From: an uncultured Thiotrichaceae bacterium
GTDB lineage: Bacteria > Pseudomonadota > Gammaproteobacteria > Thiotrichales > Thiotrichaceae
DNA: 64,000 nucleotides
Reading direction: 5' to 3'
Assembly: GCA_902727985.1 (NCBI GenBank)
Contig: CACVAY010000139.1
Span: forward strand, 1 to 64,000
The notes beneath the pieces were generated by a model that worked only from the letters and a program-made list of their open reading frames with translations, searched no databases and was not told where the DNA came from. This document shows, in pieces, positions 20,221-32,379 of this stretch (the first letter of the stretch is position 1; the number at the start of each line of letters is the position of its first letter). The translations under genes were made by a program, and so were the position numbers.

Positions 20221-22812
20221 TTAAATCCTTTTCTTTACCCAGTCCAAAACCGATGCTAATGCCGCATCCAAGTTTTCGGGTTGACTTCCGCCTGCTTGCG
20301 CCATATCAGGTCGACCACCGCCTTTACCACCAACCTGTTGTGCCACATGATTGACTAATTCACCGGCCTTGATTTGTGCGGTTTCAGCTTTGGTAACACC
20401 CGCAATCAATGTTACTTTCTCACCATTGGTAGCAGAAAGTACAATAGCGGCTTTTCCTAATTTATTCTTCAATTGATCCATGGTGTCGCGGAGTGTTTTC
20501 ACATCTCCGTCAAGACGAGCAGCTAACACCTGTATATCGCCCACTTGAACCGCCTGAGAGGCCATATCAGAACCAGCTTGAGAAGCAAGCTTGCCTTTTA
20601 ACTGTTGAACTTCTTTCTCTAATTGTCGATTCTTATCAACAAGGCTAGTAACTTTATCGACAACATTGTCACGGTTAGACTTAGTGATTTTAGCTACGTT
20701 ATCGATAACTTTCGTTTGCTGATCAACCCAATCCAGAGCTGTTTGACCAGTGACAGCTTCAATACGACGCACACCAGAAGCAATACCTGATTCACTAAGG
20801 ATCTTAAAGAACCCTATGTCTCCGGCCTGCTGAACGTGTACACCTCCACATAATTCAGTAGAAAAACCAATGTTAACCACACGCACTTCATTACCATATT
20901 TCTCACCAAAAAGGGCCATTGCACCGCGCGCTTTTGCGTCATCCATCGACATAACCGCTGCATCAGTCGTGGCATTCTGACGAATCTCCTGGTTTACAAT
21001 CTGTTCTACTTCAGCAAGCTGCTCAGAAGTAACGGCATCGAAATGCGAAAAGTCAAAGCGTAAACGCTGCTCATTGACAAGAGAGCCTTTCTGTTCGACG
21101 TGCTCACCTAACACATCCCGTAAAGCTGCATGCATTAAATGTGTTGCAGAGTGATTTAGTACAATAGCTTGGCGGCGTGATTCATCAATTGTTGCCTGAA
21201 CCTGATCACCTACGCTGACTGAACCCTCCGTCATTGTTCCAACATGAACGAATACATCGCCCTGCTTCTGGGTATCTTCAACAACAAACGTACCCGTTGC
21301 AGATTTCAGCTCACCTTGGTCGCCAATCTGACCTCCCGATTCAGCATAAAATGGCGTTGTATCTAGAACAACTTGAGCTTGCTGACCATTTTCCAAACCT
21401 GTTACCGCGGCACCTTCAACAAAGGCTTGCGCTATCACTGCTGAGCCATCAGCATGATCATAACCCGTAAAGGCTGTTTCACCTTCAACCTCTAATTTAT
21501 CCGTATAATCAACGGCGAACTTACCCGCATTTCGCGCACGATCACGCTGCTCATTCATCGCTATTTCAAAACCGTCTTTATCGATATTGAGATTACGTTC
21601 ACGCGCAATATCTGCGGTTAAATCAACAGGGAATCCGTAGGTATCGTAAAGCTTGAATAAAACGTTACCTGGAATAATATCTCCATCAAGGTCAGCGATA
21701 CTTGCTTCAAGAATCTTCATACCTTGATCAAGCGTTTCAGCAAAACGTCGCTCTTCTTTCAACAAGACCTTTTCAACATGCTCTTGAGCAGTGGTTAATT
21801 CGGGATAAGCCTCACCCATTTCAGCAACTAGCTGTGCGACTAATTTATGGAAAAAGGGTTGTTGCTGGTCAAGCTGATAACCATGACGAATAGCACGGCG
21901 AATAATACGACGAAGCACGTAGCCACGCCCTTCATTCGAGGGTAAAACACCATCTACAATAAGAAATGCTGTTGAACGAATATGGTCAGCGATAACACGT
22001 AACGATTTATTATCTAAATCCGTGGTATTGGTTTGCTCAGCCGCCGCTTTAATGAGATTCTGAAAAATATCGATTTCATAATTACTGTGGACACCCTGCA
22101 AAATAGCAGCAAGTCTTTCCAGGCCCATACCAGTGTCAACAGAAGGCTTTGGCAACGGATTCAAAGTACCATCACTAGAACGATCATATTGCATAAATAC
22201 GAGATTCCAGATTTCGATATAGCGATCACCATCTTCTTCTGGTGTTCCAGGAGGGCCACCCCAGATATCAGCACCGTGATCGTAGAAAATTTCCGTACAA
22301 GGACCACATGGGCCAGTATCACCCATTTGCCAAAAGTTATCTTTTGCACCAATGCGAGAGCAACGGTCTGGGTCTACACCGATTTTCTTAAGCCAGATTT
22401 CCTCAGCCTCAGCATCCTCCTCGAAAACCGTTACCCAAAGTTTTTCTTTTGGCAGGCCAATGACTTCCGTCAAAAACTCCCAAGCATAAGTAATAGCCTC
22501 TTCTTTGAAGTAATCACCAAAGCTAAAATTACCCAACATTTCAAAGAATGTGTGATGACGTGCCGTATAACCGACATTCTCGAGATCATTATGCTTACCA
22601 CCCGCACGCACACAACGCTGTGAAGTCGTCGCACGAGTAAAATCACGAGCTTCGGTTCCAAGAAACACATCCTTGAATTGCACCATACCTGCATTGGTGA
22701 ATAACAAGGTGGGATCATTTCCAGGCACTAATGAGCTTGACGCTTCAATTGAGTGACCTTTCTCTTCAAAAAAGGAGAGAAACTGCTTACGTATATCGGC
22801 ACTACTAGTCAT
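20221..22812 (-). CDS. alaS: Alanine--tRNA ligase
   Basis: 863 aa; [50 protein letters not shown]. Confidence 0.97.
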   Translation of the reverse strand: MTSSADIRKQFLSFFEEKGHSIEASSSLVPGNDPTLLFTNAGMVQFKDVFLGTEARDFTRATTSQRCVRAGGKHNDLENVGYTARHHTFFEMLGNFSFGDYFKEEAITYAWEFLTEVIGLPKEKLWVTVFEEDAEAEEIWLKKIGVDPDRCSRIGAKDNFWQMGDTGPCGPCTEIFYDHGADIWGGPPGTPEEDGDRYIEIWNLVFMQYDRSSDGTLNPLPKPSVDTGMGLERLAAILQGVHSNYEIDIFQNLIKAAAEQTNTTDLDNKSLRVIADHIRSTAFLIVDGVLPSNEGRGYVLRRIIRRAIRHGYQLDQQQPFFHKLVAQLVAEMGEAYPELTTAQEHVEKVLLKEERRFAETLDQGMKILEASIADLDGDIIPGNVLFKLYDTYGFPVDLTADIARERNLNIDKDGFEIAMNEQRDRARNAGKFAVDYTDKLEVEGETAFTGYDHADGSAVIAQAFVEGAAVTGLENGQQAQVVLDTTPFYAESGGQIGDQGELKSATGTFVVEDTQKQGDVFVHVGTMTEGSVSVGDQVQATIDESRRQAIVLNHSATHLMHAALRDVLGEHVEQKGSLVNEQRLRFDFSHFDAVTSEQLAEVEQIVNQEIRQNATTDAAVMSMDDAKARGAMALFGEKYGNEVRVVNIGFSTELCGGVHVQQAGDIGFFKILSESGIASGVRRIEAVTGQTALDWVDQQTKVIDNVAKITKSNRDNVVDKVTSLVDKNRQLEKEVQQLKGKLASQAGSDMASQAVQVGDIQVLAARLDGDVKTLRDTMDQLKNKLGKAAIVLSATNGEKVTLIAGVTKAETAQIKAGELVNHVAQQVGGKGGGRPDMAQAGGSQPENLDAALASVLDWVKKRI

Positions 22813-23263
22813 AAATAAATTCTTTATTGATCATTTCTGCAGAAAAACCTCGCCCCGCAAGGAATCGGCTTTGTTTAGCTTGTGTGGGATAATCATTGGG
22901 TGTGGTATCACCAAATCGTTTACATCGGGCTTGATGGAGAACATCCCCCCAATCAACCTCTGCATTATCCAGATATATAGCAATTAAGCTACTATCCACC
23001 CCATGCTCTTGGAGCTTATAACGGATTTTGACAGGACCTTGACCTTTGTTAATCGCAGAACGTACCATTGACTCGACAAAACGCTCATCGCTTTGGATAT
23101 TATCCGCAGCCAGCAAGTCAAGCAATTCATCGATGTCATCTTCAGCACAATTGTCCCGTTGCGCGAGTTTATTCTGTAACTCAGAACGAGAATGTTCTCG
23201 TCGGGCCAATAAACCGTAAGCAACATCCAAACAACGCCGTTGAGATTTTTCTTTTTTTAGCAT
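22805..23263 (-). CDS. recX: Regulatory protein RecX
   Basis: [29 protein letters not shown]; directly downstream of recA. Confidence 0.9.
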   Translation of the reverse strand: MLKKEKSQRRCLDVAYGLLARREHSRSELQNKLAQRDNCAEDDIDELLDLLAADNIQSDERFVESMVRSAINKGQGPVKIRYKLQEHGVDSSLIAIYLDNAEVDWGDVLHQARCKRFGDTTPNDYPTQAKQSRFLAGRGFSAEMINKEFIYD

Positions 23264-23281
23264 CTTTACGGCGCGTTTGGA

Positions 23282-24346
23282 TTAAGATGGTTTATCTTCT
23301 TTTCCAGCCTTTTTTCCATCTTTCTCATCTGTTTTTACATCTGCTTTTGCATCACCTGTTGGCAGGAACGCTTGACGAACCGCTGTTTCTATTTCTTCAG
23401 CTATTTCCGGGTTATCTTTTAGATAATTTCGAACATTGTCTTTACCTTGGCCAATCTTCGCATCTTTATAGCTGTACCATGCACCCGCTTTTTTAATCAG
23501 CTCAAGTTGTACGCCTAGCTCAATCAATTCACCATGAAAAGAGATACCCTCCCCATACAAAATCTCAAATTCAGCCTGCTTGAATGGGGGAGCAACTTTG
23601 TTTTTGACAATTTTAACACGAGTATTATTACCAATAATCTCATCGCCTTTTTTGATCGCGCCAATACGACGAATATCAATACGTACCGATGAATAAAACT
23701 TCAGTGCATTACCGCCTGTTGTCGTCTCAGGGTTACCAAACATCACACCAATCTTCATACGAATCTGGTTGATGAATACGACAATCGTATTAGAACGTTT
23801 GATATTACCGGTTAGTTTACGCAGGGCTTGTGACATCAAACGAGCCTGAAGGCCAACATGCGTATCACCCATATCACCTTCAATTTCTGCCTTAGGCGTC
23901 AATGCTGCAACGGAATCTACAACCACCATATCAACGGCACCTGAGCGCACTAACATATCGGTAATTTCTAGTGCTTGCTCACCCGTATCTGGCTGAGATA
24001 TCAGAAGATCATCAATGTTCACGCCCAGCTTTTGCGCATAAACAGGGTCAAGTGCATGTTCAGCATCTACAAATGCTGCTGTACCACCCGCTTTTTGACA
24101 CTCAGCGATAGCATGCAAGGTTAAGGTTGTTTTACCAGATGATTCTGGACCATAAATTTCTACAACACGCCCTTTAGGAAGACCACCTACACCAAGTGCG
24201 ATATCAATACTAAGAGATCCTGTTGAAATAACCTCAATATTGCGGTTCGCACTCGCATCCCCCATACGCATGACTGCACCCTTACCAAATTGCTTTTCAA
24301 TTTGACCTAATGCTGAGGCAAGCGCTTTTTTTCTATTATCGTCCAC
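23282..24346 (-). CDS. recA: Recombinase RecA
   Basis: 354 aa, [17 protein letters not shown] Walker A, full canonical RecA. Confidence 0.98.
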   Translation of the reverse strand: MDDNRKKALASALGQIEKQFGKGAVMRMGDASANRNIEVISTGSLSIDIALGVGGLPKGRVVEIYGPESSGKTTLTLHAIAECQKAGGTAAFVDAEHALDPVYAQKLGVNIDDLLISQPDTGEQALEITDMLVRSGAVDMVVVDSVAALTPKAEIEGDMGDTHVGLQARLMSQALRKLTGNIKRSNTIVVFINQIRMKIGVMFGNPETTTGGNALKFYSSVRIDIRRIGAIKKGDEIIGNNTRVKIVKNKVAPPFKQAEFEILYGEGISFHGELIELGVQLELIKKAGAWYSYKDAKIGQGKDNVRNYLKDNPEIAEEIETAVRQAFLPTGDAKADVKTDEKDGKKAGKEDKPS

Positions 24347-24508
24347 AGAATTTCCTTAGTTGAGATTTAGTGTGGGATTATTTCATACTTGTGACTGACA
24401 CAAAATGGTTTTTATCGGATTGATGGGTATCTCATCCATGTCAGAAACAGCTTTTCCTGATGTCGTGACATGTTCCAATTTTTTAGACAAAAAACCGACA
24501 AAAAAGTA

Positions 24509-24991
24509 TCAAATGTTCATTGAGCTATGCTTTAAAAGAGTGAGCATTTTCTGGATAGAAAATTCAGCCGCAGCTCTACGTACTTGCACTCGATCACCCG
24601 TAAAATGTTGGGTGATAAGCTGTGGTTCTTGGTTTCTCTCTTGAAAAGAAAAACAAACGGTACCTACCGGTTTTTCAGGGGAACCACCCGTTGGACCTGC
24701 AATTCCGCTAATTGCCAAAGCATAGGTTGCTTGTGAGTTTTCTAAAGCACCGTTGGTCATTTCTGCAACCACAACTTCACTAACTGCCCCATGCTCTTCG
24801 ATTAACTCTAACGACACACCCAACATATCGTGCTTCGCTTCATTACTGTAGGTGACGAAACCGCGATCGAACCATTGAGAACTTCCAGCAATATCGGTCA
24901 TTAGCTTTGCAACTAAACCACCCGTGCAAGACTCCGCAGTAACAACCATAGCATCGTGCTTAGTCAGAAGATCGGCAAGTGCTTTAAGCAT
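24509..24991 (-). CDS. pncC: CinA-family nicotinamide-nucleotide amidohydrolase
   Basis: VTAESCTGGLVAKL, GFVTYSNEAKHDMLGV, ISGIAGPTGGSPEKPVGTV. Confidence 0.93.
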   Translation of the reverse strand: MLKALADLLTKHDAMVVTAESCTGGLVAKLMTDIAGSSQWFDRGFVTYSNEAKHDMLGVSLELIEEHGAVSEVVVAEMTNGALENSQATYALAISGIAGPTGGSPEKPVGTVCFSFQERNQEPQLITQHFTGDRVQVRRAAAEFSIQKMLTLLKHSSMNI

Positions 24992-25694
24992 TTTTTTTCG
25001 CACGCTCTCTCTCAGCAATGGTATCAGCCACTTTATCCCGAAGATATACAGGTTGAGCTAATTCAGCAGGCAAAGCTTTACCTGCCTCAAAAGCTACATT
25101 GCCAAGCAATGCAATATACTTTGCCGAAGGATAAACCTCTGGGTAAATATCATTTTCAGCAGTTTGATTTAATGCTTGGAAGGATTCTTCATACGCAGAC
25201 CAACCTGTACCCACTCCAAGCCAGTTTTCTAGTGTAATAGCCGCTAATTTATCCGCAGCGATTACCTGCTCTTGCTCGACTAAGACAACACTATTTCCTT
25301 GTCGTTTATAGTGCCCCCAGTAAACTTCGTTGATACGCGCATCAACAGCTACTAAAAAGTGTTCCTTATCCGCATGTTGCTCTGCCATTTCTAAGGCCAT
25401 CGCAGCTAAAGTTGAAACAGGAAGCACGGGAGTATCATGCGCTAGCGCCAGCCCTTGCGTGACGCCTGTTGCGATACGCAAACCTGTAAATGCTCCAGGC
25501 CCTCTACCAAAGGCTATAGCATCAACATCAGCGAGTGTAATGGCTGCCTCCGCAAGCAATTTCTCAACCATAGGAAGAATAAGACGAGTGTGCATACGCG
25601 GTGCGATTTCATATTCATGAATCACAGCATCATTATATAAAAGAGCCGCCGAACACGCTTCGGTCGCAGTTTCAATAGCAAGAATAGTTGTCAT
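24984..25694 (-). CDS. tsaB: tRNA threonylcarbamoyladenosine biosynthesis protein TsaB
   Basis: ILAIETATEACSAAL, FGRGPGAFTGLRIATGVTQGLA. Confidence 0.95.
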   Translation of the reverse strand: MTTILAIETATEACSAALLYNDAVIHEYEIAPRMHTRLILPMVEKLLAEAAITLADVDAIAFGRGPGAFTGLRIATGVTQGLALAHDTPVLPVSTLAAMALEMAEQHADKEHFLVAVDARINEVYWGHYKRQGNSVVLVEQEQVIAADKLAAITLENWLGVGTGWSAYEESFQALNQTAENDIYPEVYPSAKYIALLGNVAFEAGKALPAELAQPVYLRDKVADTIAERERAKKNA

Positions 25695-25736
25695 TACGTT
25701 ACTTTAGGTGATTTGTTCTTATGAATCTACAGGAGC

Positions 25737-27683
25737 TTAAGTCTCTTCATCCGCATTTGGCAACGCAAAGAAACGTTTCACTACTTCGATCTTTTGAGTA
25801 CGTGGAATACGCGGTAGGCTTTCCAAGAAAATATTGCCATAACTGCGAGTGCGTAACCGAGGATCACAAATCATCAAAACTCCTCTATCATTATGATCAC
25901 GAATCAAACGCCCTACACCCTGCTTCAAGGTGATTACCGCATGCGGAATTTGGAAGTCATAAAACGGATTGCCATTGTTGTCTTTAATCGATTGAATACG
26001 TGCTTCGGTCACAGGTTCAAAGGGAGAAGCGAAGGGCAATTTATCAATAATCACACAACTTAAAGCTTCACCACGCACATCGACACCTTCCCAGAAACTA
26101 CCCGTTCCAAGTAATACTGCATTCCCTAATTTTCGGAAATTTTCGATCATTTCATGTTGAGGCGCATCACCCTGTACAAGAATGGGTACATCAAGTTCAT
26201 CTTTGAAACGTTCTGCGGCTTCGTTGAGTGCGCGATAGCTCGTAAACAATACGAAAGTTCCCCCCTGGCAAGCATCGATGACTGGTAAAGCCGCATCAAC
26301 CACACTTTCTACAAAGTCATGGGCTTGTGGTTCAGGAATATTAGGAGGTGCATACAACAGTGAATGATGCCAGTAATCAAATGGGCTATCTAACTGTAAT
26401 TCCCTATCAGCCGTAATCCCCAAACGCTGACAGTAATGCTGAAAAGAATTATCAACTGACAAGGTTGCTGATGTAAAAACCCATGCACAAGGCAATGCAG
26501 ATATTTGTCGCTGGAAAGTATCTGCAACATCTAAAGGAGTTGAAATCAAACTAAATGAACGGGTAAACGTTTCATACCACTGTACAGCATTGTCTTGGGG
26601 CACCTGCATATTCCGCAATCTGACCAAGAAAACCTGGCAACGCTCTAAACACGTTTCCAAGCCCTGACTACGTTCTGCAAATGTTGCTAGTAGCTCTCCT
26701 AACGCCTCCATCTCCTCTAATAAATTATCCATTTCCTGGATAATCGCTGGTTTATTGCGTATTTTATACCAAGGCTCTCTTAGACCCGGTTTATCCATAG
26801 CCAAACGTAAATCTTGCACTATCTTATCAACGTTTCGTGCAGTATCTCGTAACGTTGGCATATCACCAATGACGGTCGCCTCAGCAATAATATCAGTGGC
26901 TAACTCCCGAACCTGACGGCTGCTAAAGGTATCACTAAAGAAGCTTGAGGCTATTTCGGGTATTTGATGCGACTCATCAAGAATGACAGTACTCGCATTG
27001 GGCAGTAATTCACCAAAACCTTCTTCCTTTAATGCCATATCAGCAAAAAACAGATGATGATTGACGACCACAACATCAGCTTCTTGAGCGCGCCTCCGTG
27101 CTTTAACCACATAACAATCGTTATAATATTCGCAATCAGCGCCGAGACAATTATCAACCGTCGAAGTCACACTCCCCCAAACTTCTGATTCTTTGGGAAC
27201 GCTTGTAATCTCGACCACTTCACCAGAGGCCGTCATCGTAGCCCAATCATCAATACGATGCAGATAGTTCAAGCTGCGCTTATCGTGAAAGCTTCCATCA
27301 TGTAAAGCTTGTTTGAGGCGGTAAAGACACAAGTAATTCGCACGCCCTTTCAACAACGCTAATTTGCTACTACTGTTTAATGCTTTCTTTACAATCGGTA
27401 AATCTTTAAGGAACAACTGATCTTGGAGTGTTTTTGTTCCCGTAGAGACAATAACTTTCCCTTCAGAAGCTAATGCCGGCATAAGATAGGCAAAAGTTTT
27501 CCCCACGCCCGTACCCGCTTCAATAATCGCTGTCTGATAATTGGTGATGCACTCACCTACAGCCTCAGCCATTTGCTGTTGCTGCTCTCTTGGAGTAAAT
27601 CCTTCAATGATTTCTGCTAGAGGACCCGTTTCACCTAATAAGGACTGCCAATCGACAGATGACTTAAGGGTTTTGTCGCTCAT
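25737..27683 (-). CDS. yoaA: DinG/YoaA-type ATP-dependent DNA helicase
   Basis: EAGTGVGKTFAYLMPAL, VVVNHHLFFADM, DESHQ, LGTGSFWEGVDVRGEAL, QGVGRLIR; Cys residues consistent with a Fe-S cluster; next to tsaB as in enterics. Confidence 0.9.
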   Translation of the reverse strand: MSDKTLKSSVDWQSLLGETGPLAEIIEGFTPREQQQQMAEAVGECITNYQTAIIEAGTGVGKTFAYLMPALASEGKVIVSTGTKTLQDQLFLKDLPIVKKALNSSSKLALLKGRANYLCLYRLKQALHDGSFHDKRSLNYLHRIDDWATMTASGEVVEITSVPKESEVWGSVTSTVDNCLGADCEYYNDCYVVKARRRAQEADVVVVNHHLFFADMALKEEGFGELLPNASTVILDESHQIPEIASSFFSDTFSSRQVRELATDIIAEATVIGDMPTLRDTARNVDKIVQDLRLAMDKPGLREPWYKIRNKPAIIQEMDNLLEEMEALGELLATFAERSQGLETCLERCQVFLVRLRNMQVPQDNAVQWYETFTRSFSLISTPLDVADTFQRQISALPCAWVFTSATLSVDNSFQHYCQRLGITADRELQLDSPFDYWHHSLLYAPPNIPEPQAHDFVESVVDAALPVIDACQGGTFVLFTSYRALNEAAERFKDELDVPILVQGDAPQHEMIENFRKLGNAVLLGTGSFWEGVDVRGEALSCVIIDKLPFASPFEPVTEARIQSIKDNNGNPFYDFQIPHAVITLKQGVGRLIRDHNDRGVLMICDPRLRTRSYGNIFLESLPRIPRTQKIEVVKRFFALPNADEET

Positions 27684-28293
27684 ATTGAATTGCTTTTTTA
27701 AGAAGTTTTATATTGCCAGTTTTCTGACTAGCTACTTTGATTAATTTCCAATTCTGTTTTTCTACCGCGCTACCCGAAGCCGCATACAAATTGGATTTTT
27801 CAGCCATCGTAATGGCATTCGAGTAATCATTCTGTTGTAGTTGGACTTGTGCTAATAAATTCCATAAATCAGGATGCCTTGGATTAATCCGCAGAGCTCT
27901 CTCAAGCTTTTCGGCAGCCGACCGATACTGCAACGTTGAAAAGTTTACTTTCGCCTGCTTATACAAGCTAGCAGCCGCAGGTGATAATGCTGTTGATGCC
28001 GGAGCAGAACTTGTCGCATTCACTCGACTGGGTACTTTGTCGTATGGATTCGCTGTTAATTCAGGCTTATCAGCAGGCCGTGGAACTACCACCTGAGGAG
28101 GTCTTATTGTTGGTGCTGGTGTTGGTCGATTCGTTACTGTCGGCCTAACAACAGGGGGACGTGGGTTAGGTTTGACAACGACAGGTACAGGTGGATTTGG
28201 GTTACGCGCCGCCTCTCTTGGCGCATAACTCGTAGAGCACCCCTGTAAATAAGCTACTGACCCTAAAATAGATAGCAATAATAGTTTTTTCAT
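27664..28293 (-). CDS. Proline-rich TPR lipoprotein
   Basis: Lipobox YLQGCS; Pro-rich linker; TPR-like KLERALRINPRHPDLWNLLAQVQLQQNDYSNA. Confidence 0.75.
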   Translation of the reverse strand: MKKLLLLSILGSVAYLQGCSTSYAPREAARNPNPPVPVVVKPNPRPPVVRPTVTNRPTPAPTIRPPQVVVPRPADKPELTANPYDKVPSRVNATSSAPASTALSPAAASLYKQAKVNFSTLQYRSAAEKLERALRINPRHPDLWNLLAQVQLQQNDYSNAITMAEKSNLYAASGSAVEKQNWKLIKVASQKTGNIKLLKKAIQYERQNP

Positions 28294-28307
28294 AAGTACG
28301 TTTTAAT

Positions 28308-30698
28308 TTATTGTCCAAAACCTTGCCAAACCGGACGATCTTGATCTTGTGCGGGTTTTGGTGAACTAGGACGCTGCCACGTTGGTCGATCCCCAGAAGA
28401 AGGTACAACGGGTACAGAACATTTACGCTTTCGCTTTGGCATTGTTTTCGCAGAGAACGGAAGTGAAACTGACGTGCCACAGGCTGGGTTATAAAGTAAG
28501 CCTGAATCCTTATCAATCTTAACCCACCTCACATTTTTCGGTGTAACGGGTTTGAATGGTCTGGTTGGTAAAACCCTGATCATGTCAGCCCAAACTTTAA
28601 GGGCTCCAGAGCCACCCGTTAAATTGGTCGGTTTATTATCATCTCTTCCCACCCAAACAGTAATCACATGCTTTCCGGTGAACCCCGCATACCAACTATC
28701 CTTCTTATCATTAGTGGTTCCTGTTTTACCCGCTGAACTTTTCCAGGCAGGTAATACTTTAGATAGGTATTTAGCCGTGCCGTTTCGAGTAATTTGGTTC
28801 ATCGCATAAGTAATTTGATAAACGTTTTCGGGCGAAGCAACTTGTTTAACATTCAATGGGTAACGCTTTAAAGTATTTCCATAGGAATCCATAACACTGC
28901 GAATAGCTTGAAGAGGTGTATAGGTTCCGTCTGAGGCAAGCGTCTGAAACATTTGTTGCACCTCAATCGGTGCTAACTCTGAAGTACCTAAAAGGATTGA
29001 CGGATACGGGGGTATTTCAGAATGAATACCTAAATCATGGATGGTATCAATTACCTTGTCCAAGCCTGTTTGAATACCAATACGCACGGTTGGCGTATTA
29101 CGTGACAAAATCAGGGATTTCGAAAAAAGTACGCCACCCATGTCACGATGATCATAGTTACGTGGCTTCCAATATTCTCGCCCTACTTTGACCACCACGG
29201 GCGCATCACTGATGCGTGTAGACATGTTGAACTTATTAGAATGTTCGAGTGCGGCAAGGTAAACGGCAGGTTTAATCACAGAACCAATCTGACGTCGTGC
29301 ATCTATAGCGCGATTATACCCAGCATAGCGAGGCTCACGTCCACCCACAATAGCTTGTATTTCTCCATTTTGTACATTACTTATAACCATTGCGCCGTTA
29401 AGTTTCCCCTTCGGTATACGCTCACCTCGCTCCAATTTACGAACACGATTACGTAAGACATCCTCAGCCTGTAATTGCACAATAGGATCCATTGCCGTAA
29501 AGATAAGCAAACCTTCATTGTGCAAATCTTCCTCTTGATAATCTCGGCGTAATTGTAATTTCACCAATTCAAGATATGCCGGAAATGGGTTGGTACTAGA
29601 GGGTCTAGACTTGCTAACACCCAGTGGACGCTGTTTCGCTTGAGCTACCTGCTCGGTACTCATTACGCCTTCTCTGGCCATTATATCTAAAACAAGATTA
29701 CGACGTTGCAATGCCCGATTAGGAAAACGGCGAGGATTATAATAAGACGCGCCTTTTGCCATTCCTATGAGCAAAGCTACTTGATCTACACTGAGTTCAC
29801 GGAGAGGAATACCAAAATAAAATTGAGAGGCTAAACCAAAACCGTGAATAGCACGCTGCCCATTTTGACCAAGATAGATCTCATTCATATACGCTTCAAG
29901 CAATTCATCTTTGCTGTAATGAAGCTCAAGTAACATAGACATGGTGGCTTCATTGGCTTTGCGTTTGTATGACTGCTCATTGGTTAAGAAGTAATTCTTG
30001 ACCAACTGCTGGGTTAATGTACTCCCACCCTGCACCTTTCTTCCCTCTTGAACATTCGCTATCAAAGCACGCAATATTGAGGTTGGGTTAATCCCCAGAT
30101 GATTATAGAAATTCTTATCCTCAACAGCGACCAACCCTTCCGTGAGTAAGGGCGGAACCTCTGTCAAGCGCACCAATACTCTATCTTCATTATGGTAGGG
30201 ATAGAAATTACCGATCAGAATCGGCTCAAGACGCATGAGGTTCAGAGGTGTTTTAGATGAAAGGTTTTTTAGGCTGCGTATTCGACCCTTGCTAATCGAA
30301 ATACTAATCAAGCGCTCCTGCTCGACATCCTCAGCAAACTGGAAACCACGCGTATGTATTTTGAAAAAATTCCCTTTACGGCTGTATTGACCCGTAGCGA
30401 CAGGCTTTGATGTTTTCCGATATCGTAAAAGATGAAGTTCTTTTTCGAGGTCATTGGCAAATAGTGTCTGCCCCTCATAAAGATCTAGTGGGCGCGCGAA
30501 AACGCGGGCTGGCAACGACCAGCGTTTACCTTCAAATTGAGTGCGAACACGATCATCCTGTTTAAGCACGTAAGCAGCTGCAAACAATGCTCCCAAGATA
30601 ATCCCTACTAAAAGCAGGATACGAAATACGCGAAATATGTTCGAAGATACTGTTAAAAGTAATCCCCAAAATGACGTCGTTGATTTCTCAGATGTCAC
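28308..30698 (-). CDS. mrcB: Penicillin-binding protein 1B (bifunctional)
   Basis: GT51 AVEDKNFYNHLGINPTSILRAL...QGGSTLTQQLVKNYFL; TP SxxK, KTGTTNDKKDSWYAGFTG. Confidence 0.93.
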   Translation of the reverse strand: MTSEKSTTSFWGLLLTVSSNIFRVFRILLLVGIILGALFAAAYVLKQDDRVRTQFEGKRWSLPARVFARPLDLYEGQTLFANDLEKELHLLRYRKTSKPVATGQYSRKGNFFKIHTRGFQFAEDVEQERLISISISKGRIRSLKNLSSKTPLNLMRLEPILIGNFYPYHNEDRVLVRLTEVPPLLTEGLVAVEDKNFYNHLGINPTSILRALIANVQEGRKVQGGSTLTQQLVKNYFLTNEQSYKRKANEATMSMLLELHYSKDELLEAYMNEIYLGQNGQRAIHGFGLASQFYFGIPLRELSVDQVALLIGMAKGASYYNPRRFPNRALQRRNLVLDIMAREGVMSTEQVAQAKQRPLGVSKSRPSSTNPFPAYLELVKLQLRRDYQEEDLHNEGLLIFTAMDPIVQLQAEDVLRNRVRKLERGERIPKGKLNGAMVISNVQNGEIQAIVGGREPRYAGYNRAIDARRQIGSVIKPAVYLAALEHSNKFNMSTRISDAPVVVKVGREYWKPRNYDHRDMGGVLFSKSLILSRNTPTVRIGIQTGLDKVIDTIHDLGIHSEIPPYPSILLGTSELAPIEVQQMFQTLASDGTYTPLQAIRSVMDSYGNTLKRYPLNVKQVASPENVYQITYAMNQITRNGTAKYLSKVLPAWKSSAGKTGTTNDKKDSWYAGFTGKHVITVWVGRDDNKPTNLTGGSGALKVWADMIRVLPTRPFKPVTPKNVRWVKIDKDSGLLYNPACGTSVSLPFSAKTMPKRKRKCSVPVVPSSGDRPTWQRPSSPKPAQDQDRPVWQGFGQ

Positions 30699-31260
30699 GT
30701 AAGTAATCTTCCTTGTAGCCTATTTACCAATCACAGCAGAAAGCCAATTATTGGTATTAGCGTTTTTATTTACATTCATTTTTCATTGATAGCGTTATCA
30801 GGGACAAAGTTCCCTGCATATATTATCGAAGCATCTTAGGTCATAAAAATCTCTATGTGACCCTCATAAACCTCTAACAGTATATATATTATTTTTCAAC
30901 ATATTACGCGCCAATGATTAATAAGACCATATTTTATGCAAATGTATCGTGAATCACGGAATTCGTACAAAACTAAAAACCTGGTTGAAATCACGATCAC
31001 ATCTACACATTTATCTGTGCGGTGATTCTACGTGATATTCCACTTAGAAATGAACTTTTTGTTATCAAATTTTCTTTTTTTTAGAACTCTTTTACATAGG
31101 CTTTGTCTTTAATCTACAAATCAACACCATTCGTCACACATGATGAGCAATCCAAAAAACTGAGGAGTAAATTCTTGTGGAGTTCAAGGCGCATAATGTA
31201 TTAAAAATAAGTGGGATTAGGTGCGCCTTGACCATCCCTTCCATAAAAAAAATAACAAAA

Positions 31261-31767
31261 ATGGTAAAAGGTAGTTTTTCAAAAATAAGCTTTTCCGGCG
31301 TCATTTTAATGTCGTCATTGCTATTTGGTTGTTCGACACAAACACGAAACATCGACACAAATTCAACGCCACACTACACGCCTCAACAATCATCACACTC
31401 GCCTGTACGAAGCACGCTAGTTAGTAACGCCTATAAAAACCTTGGTGTTCCCTACCGTTATGGTGGCACCACAAGCAATGGCATGGATTGCAGTGGCTTG
31501 ACCCAAACAGTTTATAAAAATAGCGGTATTAGCATCCCAAGAACAACTGCTCAACAACGAGATGCTAGCCGCACCATTCATATATCACGCCTGCTTCCCG
31601 GCGACCTGATTTTCTTTAAAACAAGCGCCAAATCTAATCATGTTGGCATCTACATTGGTGATAGAAAATTCATTCATGCCTCAACAGGCAGTAAAAGAGT
31701 GAAAGTGGATCAAATGGACAAACAGTACTGGCGACAACGCTTTGTGAAATTTGGTACTTATCTGTGA
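31261..31767 (+). CDS. NlpC/P60 family lipoprotein endopeptidase
   Basis: Lipobox LLFGCS; GVPYRYGGTTSNGMDCSGLTQTVYKNSGI, LPGDLIFFKTSAKSNHVGIYIG; ORF extends to 31177. Confidence 0.88.
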   Translation: MVKGSFSKISFSGVILMSSLLFGCSTQTRNIDTNSTPHYTPQQSSHSPVRSTLVSNAYKNLGVPYRYGGTTSNGMDCSGLTQTVYKNSGISIPRTTAQQRDASRTIHISRLLPGDLIFFKTSAKSNHVGIYIGDRKFIHASTGSKRVKVDQMDKQYWRQRFVKFGTYL

Positions 31768-31925
31768 TTGCTACACACTTCAAGACTTCAAAATATCGCG
31801 TTAAATGCGCACATGCTACACATACATTTATTCCAGCAAAAAATCATGTCTGGTATATAATCTAATGGATTCATAAACATAACAGAATCATCACAAAAAC
31901 AACCCAATCATCAAAGGAGCAAACC

Positions 31926-32357
31926 ATGGGTCTATTCGATTTTGCACACAATATCGGCAAAAAACTTTTCGATAAAGAAGAAGAGGCTGGTGAAAAAATT
32001 CAGGAGCATATTGCTGAAGACAATCCAGGCGTATCAAATTTAAATGTCAGCGTCGAAGATGGCGTAGCAACCATTACAGGAGAAGCCGAATCGGCAAGCG
32101 CCCTTGAAAAAGCCATTCTCATGACAGGTAACGCGATGGGGATATCTGAAGTTCGGGCGGAAGGCCTAACAGCGCCCACTTCTGATGTAGATGTACAGTA
32201 TTATGAAATTGAGAAAGGCGATAGCCTCTGGAAAATTGCTGACAAGCTCTATGGTGACGGCAATAAGTACAAACAAATTTTTGAAGAAAACAAAGAAGTT
32301 ATCAAAGACCCTGATTTGATTTTCGCAGGTCAGAAAATTCGAATCCCTAGCGCATAA
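31926..32357 (+). CDS. BON + LysM domain protein (Kbp/YgaU-like)
   Basis: MGLFDFAHNIGKKLF..., BON VSNLNVSVEDGVATITGEAES, LysM YYEIEKGDSLWKIADKLYGD. Confidence 0.9.
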   Translation: MGLFDFAHNIGKKLFDKEEEAGEKIQEHIAEDNPGVSNLNVSVEDGVATITGEAESASALEKAILMTGNAMGISEVRAEGLTAPTSDVDVQYYEIEKGDSLWKIADKLYGDGNKYKQIFEENKEVIKDPDLIFAGQKIRIPSA

Positions 32358-32379
32358 TCAACTCTCAAAGGAAACAGTC

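Noticed and set aside
22033-22623. 196-aa plus-strand ORF antisense to alaS
   Set aside because: Shadow ORF of alaS with no recognisable motif.
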